Shown: piece by piece, positions 8,108-17,448 of the stretch | Layout: every line of letters starts with the position of its first letter | Numbering within the stretch: position 1 is the first letter of the stretch | From: Dokdonia sp. PRO95 | GTDB taxonomy: Bacteria > Bacteroidota > Bacteroidia > Flavobacteriales > Flavobacteriaceae | Length of the DNA: 64,000 nt | Assembly: GCF_000355805.1 (NCBI RefSeq) | Contig: NZ_CM001837.1 | Location: 447,434 to 511,433, forward strand | Reading direction: 5' to 3' | The notes under the pieces: model-generated | The model's database searches: none | Told to the model about the DNA's origin: nothing | Seen by the model: the letters and a program-made list of their open reading frames with translations, nothing else | Program-made: the position numbers and the translations under genes

Positions 8108-9603
8108 TATCTATTTCTCCAGAAAAATGGGGTTAATAAAATAAGTACTGTAAATAACTCTAAACGCCCTATTAGCATTAAAAATGCCATCCACCATTTT
8201 CCTCCTAGTGGTAGCCAGCCATAATTATCTACTGGACCTAGACCTCCAAAGGCAGGACCTACGTTTCCTAGCGCAGATGCTGCGCCTCCAAGTGCTGTTC
8301 TAAAATCTAGTCCCATTGATGCTAGCACGCTTGCCCCTATGATCCACGATAGCATGTAGAGTATAAAGAAGGCGAGTATATTAAAAATAATAGACCTATC
8401 TACAGATTTTGTATTGTAACGCACAGGTAATATTGCGTTAGGATGTAATGTTCTTTTAAACTCTACGAGCGCATTACGAATGGTAAGTAAATGCCTCACC
8501 ACCTTAATCCCTCCAGAAGTAGAACCTGCAGAACCTCCCAGAAACATTAACCCAAAAAAGATTACAGTAAGAAATGGCGTCCACATCGTATAATCTGCAG
8601 TGATAAAACCTGTTGTTGTAATTACTGCAAGTACTTGAAATAAAGCGTGACGCACAGATGCTTCTGCTTTACCCCATACCATGGGATGATCTATACTAGA
8701 TAGCCCTAGGTCTACATTGAAGTAAATCACCAAAGAAGCAATAATTCCAAATCCAAACACAAATGCCATATAAAGACGAAACTCCTCATCTCTAAATATT
8801 TTCTGAATTCTGCCTTTAAAAGCAAAGTAACTAAGTACAAAGTTGGTACCCGCAAGAAGCATAAAGAAGATTATTATGTATTGGATAAGCGGCTTGTCAT
8901 TCCAGTATGCAACACTTGCGTTTTTAGTAGAAAAACCACCTGTAGACAAGGTACTTAACGCATGATTAATTGCGTCAAAAAATGACATACCCGCAAGTTT
9001 TAGTAAGATAGTTTCAATCACTGTAAAACTCACATAAATCAACCAGAGACGCTTTGCAGTATCAGTGATTCTTGGGTGAAGTTTATCTGCGCTAGGCCCT
9101 GGAGCTTCGGCAGCAAATAATTGCATTCCACCTATTCCCAGTAGTGGTAATATTGCTATTGCAAGAACTATAATTCCCATTCCCCCTATCCAGTGTGTCA
9201 TAGAACGCCAGAACAAAATACTCTTGGGTAATGTTTCTATCTCATTTAAAATAGTTGCTCCCGTAGTGGTATAACCACTTATAGTTTCAAAAAAAGCATT
9301 TGTAATACCCGGTATAGCACCTGAAAAAAGGTAAGGCAGCATACCGCTTAGTGACATAAATAACCATCCAAAGGTCACAATAATATATCCTTCACGCTTC
9401 TTAACTTCTTTCTCATGCCCTCTAGTAATGAACATGAGCAACATACCCACAAACGAAGTAATCAAAGCCGCAGCAGATACTTCTAGCATTACACCATCTT
9501 TGGTTATAAAACTCACAAGCGCTGCTATAAGCATAAAGCCACCATTAAATAACAGTAGCACACCCATTAAATGAAATATAATCTTGTAATTAAGTTTAGG
9601 CAT
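8107..9603 (-). CDS. trkH: TrkH-type potassium uptake membrane subunit
   Basis: This inner-membrane K+ channel/transporter subunit has 498 residues with multiple transmembrane segments. Four selectivity-filter loops can be picked out: SGYTTTGATI, LSTGGFSTKNAS, TTTGFITADY and LGNVGPAFGG, each centred on the conserved glycine. The N-terminus (IIFHLMGVLLLFNGGFMLIAALVSF) is the usual first helix. Four bases separate it from trkA upstream, so the two subunits are made together. With a sodium-pumping rhodopsin elsewhere in the window, K+ uptake through Trk would complement Na+ export; this link is inference only. Confidence 0.94.
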   Translation of the reverse strand: MPKLNYKIIFHLMGVLLLFNGGFMLIAALVSFITKDGVMLEVSAAALITSFVGMLLMFITRGHEKEVKKREGYIIVTFGWLFMSLSGMLPYLFSGAIPGITNAFFETISGYTTTGATILNEIETLPKSILFWRSMTHWIGGMGIIVLAIAILPLLGIGGMQLFAAEAPGPSADKLHPRITDTAKRLWLIYVSFTVIETILLKLAGMSFFDAINHALSTLSTGGFSTKNASVAYWNDKPLIQYIIIFFMLLAGTNFVLSYFAFKGRIQKIFRDEEFRLYMAFVFGFGIIASLVIYFNVDLGLSSIDHPMVWGKAEASVRHALFQVLAVITTTGFITADYTMWTPFLTVIFFGLMFLGGSAGSTSGGIKVVRHLLTIRNALVEFKRTLHPNAILPVRYNTKSVDRSIIFNILAFFILYMLSWIIGASVLASMGLDFRTALGGAASALGNVGPAFGGLGPVDNYGWLPLGGKWWMAFLMLIGRLELFTVLILLTPFFWRNR

Positions 9604-9607
9604 GGGG

Positions 9608-10957
9608 CTAGATAAACATTTCTTCTACTTTCTTAATAGATCGTGGTAAACAGCATACCACCACGCGATCTCCTACTTCTATTCTAAAATCCCCAAGCGC
9701 TATAAGGCCTTGATCATTACGCACAACTCCTGCAATGGTTGCAGAGCGAGGAAAATCTATATCTCTAATGCGCTTACCTTGTACCGCAGAAGAACCTTTT
9801 ACAATAAACTCTAGCAGCTCAGCATTCATATTATTGAGCTTTGTCATTGCAACCACCTCTCCTTTACGGATGTATCTAAATATATTATTTGCTGCAAGTA
9901 GCTTTTTATTAATCAAAGTATCAATCCCTATACTCTGTGAGAGCTGGAAGTAATCCATATTTTCTACTAGTGCAATCGTTTTTTGAACACCTTTAGACTT
10001 AGCAACTAGACATGACATAATATTAGTCTCACTATCACCTGTAACAGAGATAAAGGCATCCATGTCGTGTATGTTTTCTTCATCTAGCAGTTCTACATTA
10101 CGTCCATCACCATTAATGATTAATGCTTTAGGATGCAAATCTGCAAGATCTATTGCTTTGTCACGATTTTTTTCAACTAGCTTGACATTAAACTTATCAC
10201 TACAAAGATATCTAGCAGTTTTAGATCCTATCTGACTGCCTCCTAAAATCATTACATTTTTGATTTTCTGGCGCACCTTACCCGTAAGCTTGTAAATTTC
10301 TTCAACGCCTCCTTTTACAGTTACAAAATAGATATGATCACCTTCTTTAAAGATAGTATCTCCCCTAGGTATGAGTGTATACTGAGTTCCTACGCGTTGA
10401 ATCGCAATAGGCATAAAGTGTAGTTTAGGAAAAATCTTTGCAGCTTCTTTAACGCTTTTACCCACAAAAGAGGCCGTGCGTGATAAAGTAGTACCTACCA
10501 TTGTAAGAGCACCATTATCAAACTCAAAACTATCTGAAAAACCACTTTGATTGAGTAATAATTCAATCTCACTCGCGGCTAGACTCTCTGGCGATATCAA
10601 CTCATCGATACCAAACTTTTGAAAACCAGCAAGATCTTTGTGCTTTATAAACTCTGTATTAGAGATACGAGCAATAGTTCGCTTTGCGCCTAGCTGCTTT
10701 GCAAGTACACAGACAGTAATATTAGTCGTTTCACTAGCAGTTACCGCAATAAGTAGATCTACACCATCTACGCGAGAGTCTTGCAATATCGCTATGGAGG
10801 TTGCATCACCCTTGATTGTCCTAATATCCAGATGTGTATCTGCATAAGAAAGACTTTCTCTATCGGTATCAATTAAGGTAATATCTTGAGATTCGTAAGA
10901 GAGTAATTTAGCTAAGTGAAAGCCTACTTCCCCTGCTCCTGCAATGATTATTTTCAT
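9608..10957 (-). CDS. trkA: TrkA, cytosolic NAD-binding gating subunit of the Trk K+ system
   Basis: The 449-residue protein is a tandem of two RCK/KTN units. The first starts IIIAGAGEVGFHLAKLL and the second VMILGGSQIGSKTARYL (about residue 230), each followed by a TrkA-C domain; the last one ends IEVGDRVVVCCLP. It gates the TrkH channel in response to nucleotides. It is the first gene of the trkA-trkH-ypdA operon. Confidence 0.95.
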   Translation of the reverse strand: MKIIIAGAGEVGFHLAKLLSYESQDITLIDTDRESLSYADTHLDIRTIKGDATSIAILQDSRVDGVDLLIAVTASETTNITVCVLAKQLGAKRTIARISNTEFIKHKDLAGFQKFGIDELISPESLAASEIELLLNQSGFSDSFEFDNGALTMVGTTLSRTASFVGKSVKEAAKIFPKLHFMPIAIQRVGTQYTLIPRGDTIFKEGDHIYFVTVKGGVEEIYKLTGKVRQKIKNVMILGGSQIGSKTARYLCSDKFNVKLVEKNRDKAIDLADLHPKALIINGDGRNVELLDEENIHDMDAFISVTGDSETNIMSCLVAKSKGVQKTIALVENMDYFQLSQSIGIDTLINKKLLAANNIFRYIRKGEVVAMTKLNNMNAELLEFIVKGSSAVQGKRIRDIDFPRSATIAGVVRNDQGLIALGDFRIEVGDRVVVCCLPRSIKKVEEMFI

Positions 10958-11055
10958 AAATGGGTGTGCTCAAAAATGCCTACAAAGATAATACTTTGAT
11001 AACCGATTAAAAAAATGCAGCCGTTAATCCTTTGACCGACTCCTATTTATTGGTG

Positions 11056-11068
11056 CGCTTTCGCGAAA
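11056..11068. repeat. palindrome, one arm shortened (CGCTTTCGCGAAA)
   Basis: The left arm is complete and the right arm ends at GAAAA. It lies between the divergent trkA and ubiE genes. Confidence 0.85.
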
Positions 11069-11186
11069 ATTTGAACACATTTCCTTAAAAAGCACATCAT
11101 GGACACTATAAAAGGTCATAATTATAGTTTAATATGCATCATCAAAATGACCTTAGGTGAGGTTAATCACATTTTGGCGAAAGCCT

Positions 11187-11194
11187 TATCTTTG
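11187..11194 (+). promoter_or_regulatory. -7 element (TATCTTTG) for ubiE/menG
   Basis: This is an exact TAnnTTTG match ending 14 bases before the ATG. No TTG stands at the expected distance upstream; the only nearby one is about 10 bases away. Confidence 0.5.
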
Positions 11195-11208
11195 TAAAAA
11201 AAAAGGCA

Positions 11209-11937
11209 ATGTCTAAGAAAGTAACACCCTATAAGTCTTCTGAGCAATCAAAAAAAGATCAGGTCGAGCAAATGTTTGACAATATCTCTGGAGAATATGA
11301 TGGGCTTAACCGTGTCATCTCTTTTGGTATCGATGTAAAGTGGCGTAAAAAAGTAGTGCAACTAGTTGCAGATACAAACCCAACTTCTATTCTTGATATT
11401 GCAACAGGAACTGGAGACCTCATCATTAATATGGCTAGTACAAATGCTAGCAAGCTAGTAGGCCTTGATATTTCTGAAGGAATGCTCTCTGTAGGCAGAA
11501 AAAAGATAGCTTCAAAAAAACTAGATAGCCGCATCGAGATGATGCAGGCAGATAGTGAGAATATGCCCTTTGAAGACAGCAGCTTTGACGCAATCACGGT
11601 CGCTTTTGGGGTGCGCAACTTTGAAACACTAGAAAAAGGCCTTGCCGAAATTTTACGTGTACTTAAACCAGGTGGAATCTTTGTGATATTAGAAACCTCT
11701 GTACCTACAAAAACACCTTTTAAACAAGGGTATAATTTTCACTCTAAAGTAATCTTACCTACCGTGGGTAAACTGTTTTCTAAAGATAAGAACGCTTATG
11801 GTTATCTAAGCGAAAGTGCAAATGCATTTCCTTTTGGCGAGAAACTAAACAATATTTTACGTAAAATTGGGTTTAAAGACGTGCAACACAAACCCCAAAC
11901 CTTTGGAGTTGCAACAATTTATACTGCTACAAAATAA
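11209..11937 (+). CDS. ubiE: demethylmenaquinone methyltransferase (UbiE/MenG)
   Basis: This SAM-dependent methyltransferase catalyses the last step of menaquinone synthesis; menaquinone is the quinone expected in flavobacteria. The 242-residue length is normal. Motifs are [28 protein letters not shown] motif [14 protein letters not shown], the acidic segment [27 protein letters not shown] and the C-terminal [10 protein letters not shown]. It is followed within 5 bases by porT, a pairing I recall from other flavobacteria. Confidence 0.95.
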   Translation: MSKKVTPYKSSEQSKKDQVEQMFDNISGEYDGLNRVISFGIDVKWRKKVVQLVADTNPTSILDIATGTGDLIINMASTNASKLVGLDISEGMLSVGRKKIASKKLDSRIEMMQADSENMPFEDSSFDAITVAFGVRNFETLEKGLAEILRVLKPGGIFVILETSVPTKTPFKQGYNFHSKVILPTVGKLFSKDKNAYGYLSESANAFPFGEKLNNILRKIGFKDVQHKPQTFGVATIYTATK

Positions 11938-11941
11938 TTTT

Positions 11942-12646
11942 ATGCGTACATACATTGCTGTAATAGCACTTGTTTTAAGTTTCTCAACGGCCCAAGGTCA
12001 ATGGCTCTCTAGAGCACGAGTTCAGAACGATCAAAATTTTGACAAAAAACCAATCTCTTGGGGATACTACTTTGGTATAAACTCCATGGATTATAATTTT
12101 GACTACCAGACAGATCAAGAAGATATTCAAGTAGAACGTTCTGTAGGATTCAATGTAGGTATCGTGGGTGATCTTAGACTTTCTGAGTTTATAAGTTTAC
12201 GCACAGAACCTGGACTCGTTTACACACAGCGTAACTTAATGTATGCTCCAGATGCTCGTTTTGACAATGAAAGCGATTTACTAAGAGAAGTACCATCTAC
12301 TTACATCTATCTCCCGCTTGCTCTTAAATTTAATACGAGAAGACTTAATAATGTGCGTCCCTACGTTCAGTTTGGGGTCGCTGCGGTTACTAACTTATCT
12401 AGTAACGAGCAAAACCCAGATGACAACTTTGCTGGACAGTTCCGTACTACTTCAAATCCTTTCTTTTATGAGATGGCTATAGGCGTGGAGCTCTACCTCT
12501 ACTACTTTAAGTTTATCCCAAGTATAAAAGGAGTATTTGCAACCTCTGACGAGCTTGTAAGAGACAACAGTCCAAACAGCCCGTGGACAGGTAATATCAA
12601 CAAAATGCAAACACGCGGTGTGTTTTTAAACTTTACTTTTCAGTAA
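11942..12646 (+). CDS. porT: PorT/SprT outer-membrane protein of type IX secretion
   Basis: The protein has 234 residues when started at the ATG at 11942, which gives a proper signal peptide (MRTYIAVIALVLSFSTAQGQ) just after the ubiE stop; an upstream in-frame ATG would overlap ubiE without a signal sequence. The rest is a porin-like beta-barrel with aromatic strand ends (FGINSMDYNFDYQ, LRTEPGLVYTQRN, FINPSIKG-like strands) and a final aromatic residue (FTFQ). Position after ubiE and size fit PorT of Porphyromonas and SprT of Flavobacterium, both needed for type IX secretion and gliding. The name relies on family size and context. Confidence 0.78.
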   Translation: MRTYIAVIALVLSFSTAQGQWLSRARVQNDQNFDKKPISWGYYFGINSMDYNFDYQTDQEDIQVERSVGFNVGIVGDLRLSEFISLRTEPGLVYTQRNLMYAPDARFDNESDLLREVPSTYIYLPLALKFNTRRLNNVRPYVQFGVAAVTNLSSNEQNPDDNFAGQFRTTSNPFFYEMAIGVELYLYYFKFIPSIKGVFATSDELVRDNSPNSPWTGNINKMQTRGVFLNFTFQ

Positions 12647-12649
12647 TAC

Positions 12650-13390
12650 TTACCCTCGTTTAAATTCGCTCAGGCAGATGGCTGTTGCCGTAGCTACATT
12701 GAGACTTTCGGTCGCTTGTACTTCGCCAAATCTCGGTATAGCAATACGATTAGATACTAAAGATTCTATTTCTCGAGAAATACCATTTGCTTCATTGCCC
12801 ATGATAATAACTCCTTCTTGCGGCAAACTTGTCGCATAAATATTTGTACCATCCATAAAGGTTCCAAAGACTTCTCTACTATCATCTTTTAGGTATTCAT
12901 CTAGATGGGTATACACCACATTTACTCTTGTTAATGAGCCCATAGTAGCCTGCACTACTTTAGGATTATAACAATCTACAGTTCCTATAGAACACACGAG
13001 TTGCTTAATGCCAAACCAATCACACAAACGTATAATCGTTCCTAGATTACCTGGATCTCGCACATCATCTAGCAACAAGGTAAGCCCAGATCTATCTAAC
13101 TCTGCAGCCTCTGGCATTCTAAAAGTTGCCACTGCTTTTTGCGAAGTTTTTAAAAAAGTAATTTTCTTTAAATCTGCAGCACTCACCTCCTGTACTATCG
13201 CCTGATTTTTGTTTTGTAACGCTTTCGCGAAAGCGGAAACATCTTCTGCATATAGTTCTACAAGTTCTAAGTCCGAATGAAGCAGCTCATGTACCACCTT
13301 AATTCCCTCAGCCACAAAGACACGCTCACGCTGTCTGTACTTTTTTTGACCTAAACTCGTTATTCGTTTGATTGTATTTTTGCTTACCAC
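12650..13390 (-). CDS. TrmH/SpoU-family RNA 2'-O-methyltransferase
   Basis: The reading frame is open further upstream, but that part overlaps the divergent tamL gene. GTG at 13390 gives 246 residues beginning VVSKNTIKRITSLGQKKYRQ, the normal N-terminal substrate-binding domain. SpoU motifs are LLLDDVRDPGNLGTIIRLCDWF (motif 1), GVIIMGNEANGIS (motif 2) and ATESLNVATATAI (motif 3, knot). It should methylate the ribose of a structured RNA; the exact site is unknown. A 16-bp palindrome (13220-13235) lies in frame and encodes the AFAKA of VSAFAKALQNK. Confidence 0.88.
   Translation of the reverse strand: MVSKNTIKRITSLGQKKYRQRERVFVAEGIKVVHELLHSDLELVELYAEDVSAFAKALQNKNQAIVQEVSAADLKKITFLKTSQKAVATFRMPEAAELDRSGLTLLLDDVRDPGNLGTIIRLCDWFGIKQLVCSIGTVDCYNPKVVQATMGSLTRVNVVYTHLDEYLKDDSREVFGTFMDGTNIYATSLPQEGVIIMGNEANGISREIESLVSNRIAIPRFGEVQATESLNVATATAICLSEFKRG
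13220..13235. repeat. CGCTTTCGCGAAAGCG palindrome inside the trmH-type gene
   Basis: A perfect 16-bp copy inside the coding sequence. It is read in the frame that gives AFAKA, in the linker between the N-terminal and SpoU domains. Confidence 0.95.
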
Positions 13391-13427
13391 GATTAAGATG
13401 TACTTTTGAGATGATGAAAACGCCCTT

Positions 13428-15998
13428 TTGAAAAAGACTTTTACAAAAATATCACTAATTCTGCTAGTGGCGGTGTTTCTATTAGGTTGTGACGCAACAA
13501 AGCGCGTACCAGACGATGGACATCTACTCACAGAAAACACCATTTATGATGGTGATAAGAAAGTAAGTGAGAGCCGCCTTTATAATTTTCTTTACCAGAA
13601 ACCCAATACTACGCTACCCGGATTAGGAATTCCGCTGCGACTTTATATTTACAATCTTGCGAGACCTAACATAGATTCTGTACTCGATGCGCAAAGAGCA
13701 GCAAGCAAAGATAGATTCACCTTCTGGGAACGCGTACTTTCTCGCAAGCAAGTAGAAGCTGCCCGCAACTTTAAAAAGAGCATCAATACAGGAATTAAAA
13801 ATACCGGAGAAGCTCCTGCCATAGTTACAGATGCAATCACGCAAAAATCTGCACAACGCCTTAATTCATACTATGTAAACAATGGATACTTTAATGCTAC
13901 TGTAGATTATGAAATTAAAAAAGACAGCAACCAGCGCGCCAGCGTAGATTATAAGGTAAGTAAGCGTAAACCTTATTATTTAGATAGCATAAAACCTATT
14001 ATAGCCTCCCCAGTAGCAGACTCTATATACCAAGTACACAAAAAAGCTTCTCTTTTAAAGCCAGGCGCACGCTATGCAACGAGTAATATTAATGCCGAAA
14101 CACAACGTCTTACAGAACTCTTTAGAAACAATGGCTTATATCATTTTGAGTCAGAATATATACGTCTCGTAGGGGATACCGTAAACACAAATCATAAAGC
14201 CAACTTAGAGTACATTATAGACAACCCTACAGAAAACATAAACGACTCGATTTATGAAGTACCGTTTAAAGTTCACAATGTTTCTGAAGTAAATATTATT
14301 ACAGATTACAGTTATGCCAATAGAGACAAACCATTTAATGACTCCTTAGTTAAAGATGGTTTTAAGATCTATGCTTATGATAAAATAAATTACAGACCTA
14401 AGGCCCTCACAGATATTATCCCTCTTAAACCAGGCGACATTTATAAAGATAGAGATCGCATCCAGAGTTTAAGCAGACTAAGTAGACTTGGCACTTTTAA
14501 ATACCCAAGTATTCAATACATGGAAGACCCTGCAGATAGCACAAGGTCTGATCTTATTGCAAGCATAAGACTCTCCCCTCTTGAGAAATATAAATTAAGA
14601 GCAGACTTTGACGTCTCTACTTCAAACATTCAAGATTTTGGGATTGCGGGATTTGGATCTTTATTGATACGTAATATCTTTAGAGGTGCCGAAACCTTAG
14701 AAATTTCTGCTCGTGGAAGCCTTGGAGCATCAGACGATGCTGCAAATCCTGATGATAGTTTTTTCAATATTTCAGAAATAGGTGCAGATGTAAGACTCAC
14801 ATTCCCTCGTATTTTTTTCCCAGTGAGTACAAGCGCTCTCATTCCAGCCGAATGGCAACCTAACACTCGTTTTAATCTTGGTATAGGAGTACAACAAAAC
14901 ATAGGTCTTGATAAACAAACGGTAACCGCGGGACTTACCTACAACTGGAGTCCATCGTGGAAACGCAGCTTTAGTGTAGACCTCATCAATGCTCAATATG
15001 TGCGCAACCTAAACCCTAATAATTATTTTAATATCTATAGAAATAGTTATGAAGATCTCAATACCATCGCACGCAACAATGAAGCAAATATCAACCCTGG
15101 ATATTTTATAACCGATGAAAATGGCGATAGAAATCTTTCTATACCCACAGGAGCAGAGCAGTTTATAAATGACGTAAACCGTAGCCAAATAGACAATCTA
15201 GTGCAAGACGATATAGATGATATACGAGCGATAGGAGAACGCCAAGAGCGACTTACAGAAGACAACCTTATTGTATCCTTAAATATATCACACACTTATG
15301 ACAATAGGGAAAATCTGTTTGATGAAACCTTTAGCCGACTGAGAACTCGTGTGGAACTTGCTGGTAATGCGCTAGCACTTGCCGGAGGAATTGCAAACAC
15401 AGAGAAAAACGAAGATGGAAACAAAAGCCTTTTTGGTGTTGTGTATTCTCAGTACGTAAAAACAGAAATAGAATACTCACGTCACTGGGATCTGGGAGAA
15501 AATAACATCATTGCAGCAAGAGCCTTTGGCGGTATTGCAATTCCTTACGGCAACTCTACGAGTATCCCTTTTATACGTAGTTTTTTTGGTGGAGGCTCTA
15601 ATGATAACAGAGCTTGGAGAGCTTATGACCTAGGCCCAGGAAGCAGTGGCAGTCCTAATGAGTTTAATGAAGCAAACATGAAACTTGCCTTCAACCTTGA
15701 GTACCGTTTTGATTTAATAGGTCCTATTGAAGGAGCGCTATTTACAGACGCCGGAAATATCTGGAATGTTTTTGATAATGTAGAAGACCCTAGATCGCGC
15801 TTTAATAATATCGCTAGTTTAAAAGATCTTGCGGTAGGCTCAGGTTTTGGACTCAGGTGGGATTTTGACTTTTTTGCCCTTCGCTTTGATGTCGGCTTTA
15901 AATCTTACAACCCAGCACTCCCAGAAGGTGATCGCTGGTTTAAGGAATACAACTTCTCAAATGCAGTTTACAACGTGGGGATTAATTATCCTTTCTAG
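13428..15998 (+). CDS. tamL: TamL: lipid-anchored TamA/BamA-family outer-membrane protein
   Basis: The 856-residue protein starts at TTG (no in-frame ATG fits). The N-terminus MKKTFTKISLILLVAVFLLGC has a lipobox with Cys21. The lipidated N-terminus distinguishes TamL of Bacteroidetes from TamA of proteobacteria. POTRA-type segments span roughly residues 30-390 (SRLYNFLYQKPNT, YYVNNGYFNATVDYEIK, RLSRLGTFKYPSIQY). The C-terminal half is a 16-strand barrel of the surface-antigen family, with the BamA/TamA-type end ALFTDAGNIWNVFD ... SGFGLRWDFDFFALRFDVGFK. It should insert outer-membrane or surface proteins. It is divergent from the trmH-type gene, with only 37 bp between the two starts. Confidence 0.87.
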   Translation: MKKTFTKISLILLVAVFLLGCDATKRVPDDGHLLTENTIYDGDKKVSESRLYNFLYQKPNTTLPGLGIPLRLYIYNLARPNIDSVLDAQRAASKDRFTFWERVLSRKQVEAARNFKKSINTGIKNTGEAPAIVTDAITQKSAQRLNSYYVNNGYFNATVDYEIKKDSNQRASVDYKVSKRKPYYLDSIKPIIASPVADSIYQVHKKASLLKPGARYATSNINAETQRLTELFRNNGLYHFESEYIRLVGDTVNTNHKANLEYIIDNPTENINDSIYEVPFKVHNVSEVNIITDYSYANRDKPFNDSLVKDGFKIYAYDKINYRPKALTDIIPLKPGDIYKDRDRIQSLSRLSRLGTFKYPSIQYMEDPADSTRSDLIASIRLSPLEKYKLRADFDVSTSNIQDFGIAGFGSLLIRNIFRGAETLEISARGSLGASDDAANPDDSFFNISEIGADVRLTFPRIFFPVSTSALIPAEWQPNTRFNLGIGVQQNIGLDKQTVTAGLTYNWSPSWKRSFSVDLINAQYVRNLNPNNYFNIYRNSYEDLNTIARNNEANINPGYFITDENGDRNLSIPTGAEQFINDVNRSQIDNLVQDDIDDIRAIGERQERLTEDNLIVSLNISHTYDNRENLFDETFSRLRTRVELAGNALALAGGIANTEKNEDGNKSLFGVVYSQYVKTEIEYSRHWDLGENNIIAARAFGGIAIPYGNSTSIPFIRSFFGGGSNDNRAWRAYDLGPGSSGSPNEFNEANMKLAFNLEYRFDLIGPIEGALFTDAGNIWNVFDNVEDPRSRFNNIASLKDLAVGSGFGLRWDFDFFALRFDVGFKSYNPALPEGDRWFKEYNFSNAVYNVGINYPF

Positions 15999-16061
15999 TA
16001 ACCCCTCCATCTTCTTATTATTTACTCTAGAGTTTTATGGAGAGTTTCTATTGCTTTTTTT

Positions 16062-16075
16062 CGCTTTCGCGAAAA
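16062..16075. repeat. palindrome with shortened right arm, after tamL
   Basis: CGCTTTCGCGAAAA in the gap between tamL and fbaA. The bases after it (TGTGA) match those after the 51120 copy. Confidence 0.85.
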
Positions 16076-16173
16076 TGTGACAAAGCTAAAACGTTGTCGT
16101 AGTAACCTCCATATGCCGGCTACTTTCCGAGTAATATTTGTTATTTTTACTGCACTAATCTTAAACAACAACA

Positions 16174-17241
16174 ATGTCGCATTCTATAAAACCAGGTGTA
16201 GCCACGGGCCACGAAGTACAAGCAATTTTTAACTATGCAAAAGAGAAAGGTTTTGCCCTTCCTGCGGTTAATGTAATTGGGTCTAACAGTATCAACACGG
16301 TTCTAGAGACTGCAGCAGCGCTTAATGCTCCTGTAATTATCCAGTTTTCAAATGGTGGAGCTCAGTTTAATGCTGGAAAAGGATTAAACAATGACAACCA
16401 AAAAGCAGCCGTACTAGGAGCTGTAGCTGGAGCAAAGCACGTACACGAACTTGCAAAAGCATACGGAGCAACCGTAATTTTACACACAGATCACTGTGCA
16501 AAAAAATTACTTCCTTGGATGGACGGGATGCTTGATGCAAATGAGGCTTACTATAAAGAACATGGTCATTCACTCTTTAGCTCTCACATGATTGACTTAA
16601 GTGAAGAACCACTTGAGGAGAATATTGAGATTTGCAAAGGATATCTTGAGCGCATGGCTAAGATGGAAATGACACTTGAGATAGAATTAGGTATCACTGG
16701 TGGTGAAGAAGATGGTGTAGATAACAGTGATGTAGATGATTCAAAATTATACACACAACCAGAAGAAGTTGCTTATGCTTATGAGGAACTAAGTAAAGTA
16801 AGTGATCAATTTACGATTGCTGCAGCTTTTGGAAATGTACACGGAGTTTACAAGCCAGGTAACGTAAAGCTTACTCCGAAGATTCTTAAAAATTCTCAAG
16901 AGCATATCTCTGAGAAGTATGGAAAGGAGCACAACCACATTGATTTTGTATTTCACGGAGGAAGTGGATCTACCGTAGAGGAAATACGTGAGGGAATCTC
17001 TTACGGAGTTATCAAAATGAACATTGATACAGATTTACAATGGTCTACTGCAGAAGGTATCCGTGATTATTTTGGAGAAAATGCTGAGTATCTTAAAACT
17101 CAAATAGGAAACCCTACTGGTGATGACTCTCCAAACAAGAAGTTTTATGATCCTCGCGTATGGTTACGTAAGGCAGAAGGAACAATGGGAGCACGTCTTA
17201 AAAAGGCTTTTGAAGATTTAAATAATATCGATACACTATAG
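16174..17241 (+). CDS. fbaA: class II fructose-bisphosphate aldolase
   Basis: This zinc-dependent glycolytic/gluconeogenic aldolase has 355 residues, the length of the class IIA (E. coli FbaA) type. Motifs are VILHTDHCAKKLLPWMDG (catalytic Asp and a zinc-binding His), ELGITGGEEDGVD, a zinc-binding His in FGNVHGVYKPG, FVFHGGSGST and the phosphate-binding NIDTDLQWSTAEGI. The protein is cytoplasmic. The gene is a single unit closed by a strong hairpin (17266-17306). Confidence 0.97.
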   Translation: MSHSIKPGVATGHEVQAIFNYAKEKGFALPAVNVIGSNSINTVLETAAALNAPVIIQFSNGGAQFNAGKGLNNDNQKAAVLGAVAGAKHVHELAKAYGATVILHTDHCAKKLLPWMDGMLDANEAYYKEHGHSLFSSHMIDLSEEPLEENIEICKGYLERMAKMEMTLEIELGITGGEEDGVDNSDVDDSKLYTQPEEVAYAYEELSKVSDQFTIAAAFGNVHGVYKPGNVKLTPKILKNSQEHISEKYGKEHNHIDFVFHGGSGSTVEEIREGISYGVIKMNIDTDLQWSTAEGIRDYFGENAEYLKTQIGNPTGDDSPNKKFYDPRVWLRKAEGTMGARLKKAFEDLNNIDTL

Positions 17242-17265
17242 TATCAACACATTATAAAATTTGTA

Positions 17266-17306
17266 AAAACGGATTGCATCAAAATTGATTTGATGTAATC
17301 CGTTTT
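17266..17306 (+). terminator. terminator after fbaA
   Basis: AAAACGGATTGCATCAAA (17266-17283) pairs with TTTGATGTAATCCGTTTT (17289-17306), an 18-bp stem with one G-T wobble. A T-rich stretch follows, and an A-run on the other side could make it bidirectional. Confidence 0.8.
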
Positions 17307-17401
17307 CCGTATTTTTACAGCTTGCATTAGTAATTAATGAGTCCTTAAATTGCTAGGACTTACTTTCTGATACAGGAAAGAATTTATTTATAGTTATAAC
17401 A

Positions 17402-17415
17402 TTTTCGCGAAAGCG
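17402..17415. repeat. palindrome with shortened left arm, before accD
   Basis: TTTTCGCGAAAGCG lies 33 bp upstream of the accD start, in its probable leader. Confidence 0.85.
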
Positions 17416-17448
17416 GAATAAATACCATTAACCAAATTCAAACATAAT

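Noticed and set aside
13391-13543. Upstream extension of the trmH-type gene
   Set aside because: It overlaps the divergent tamL start, and the family N-terminus begins at GTG 13390.
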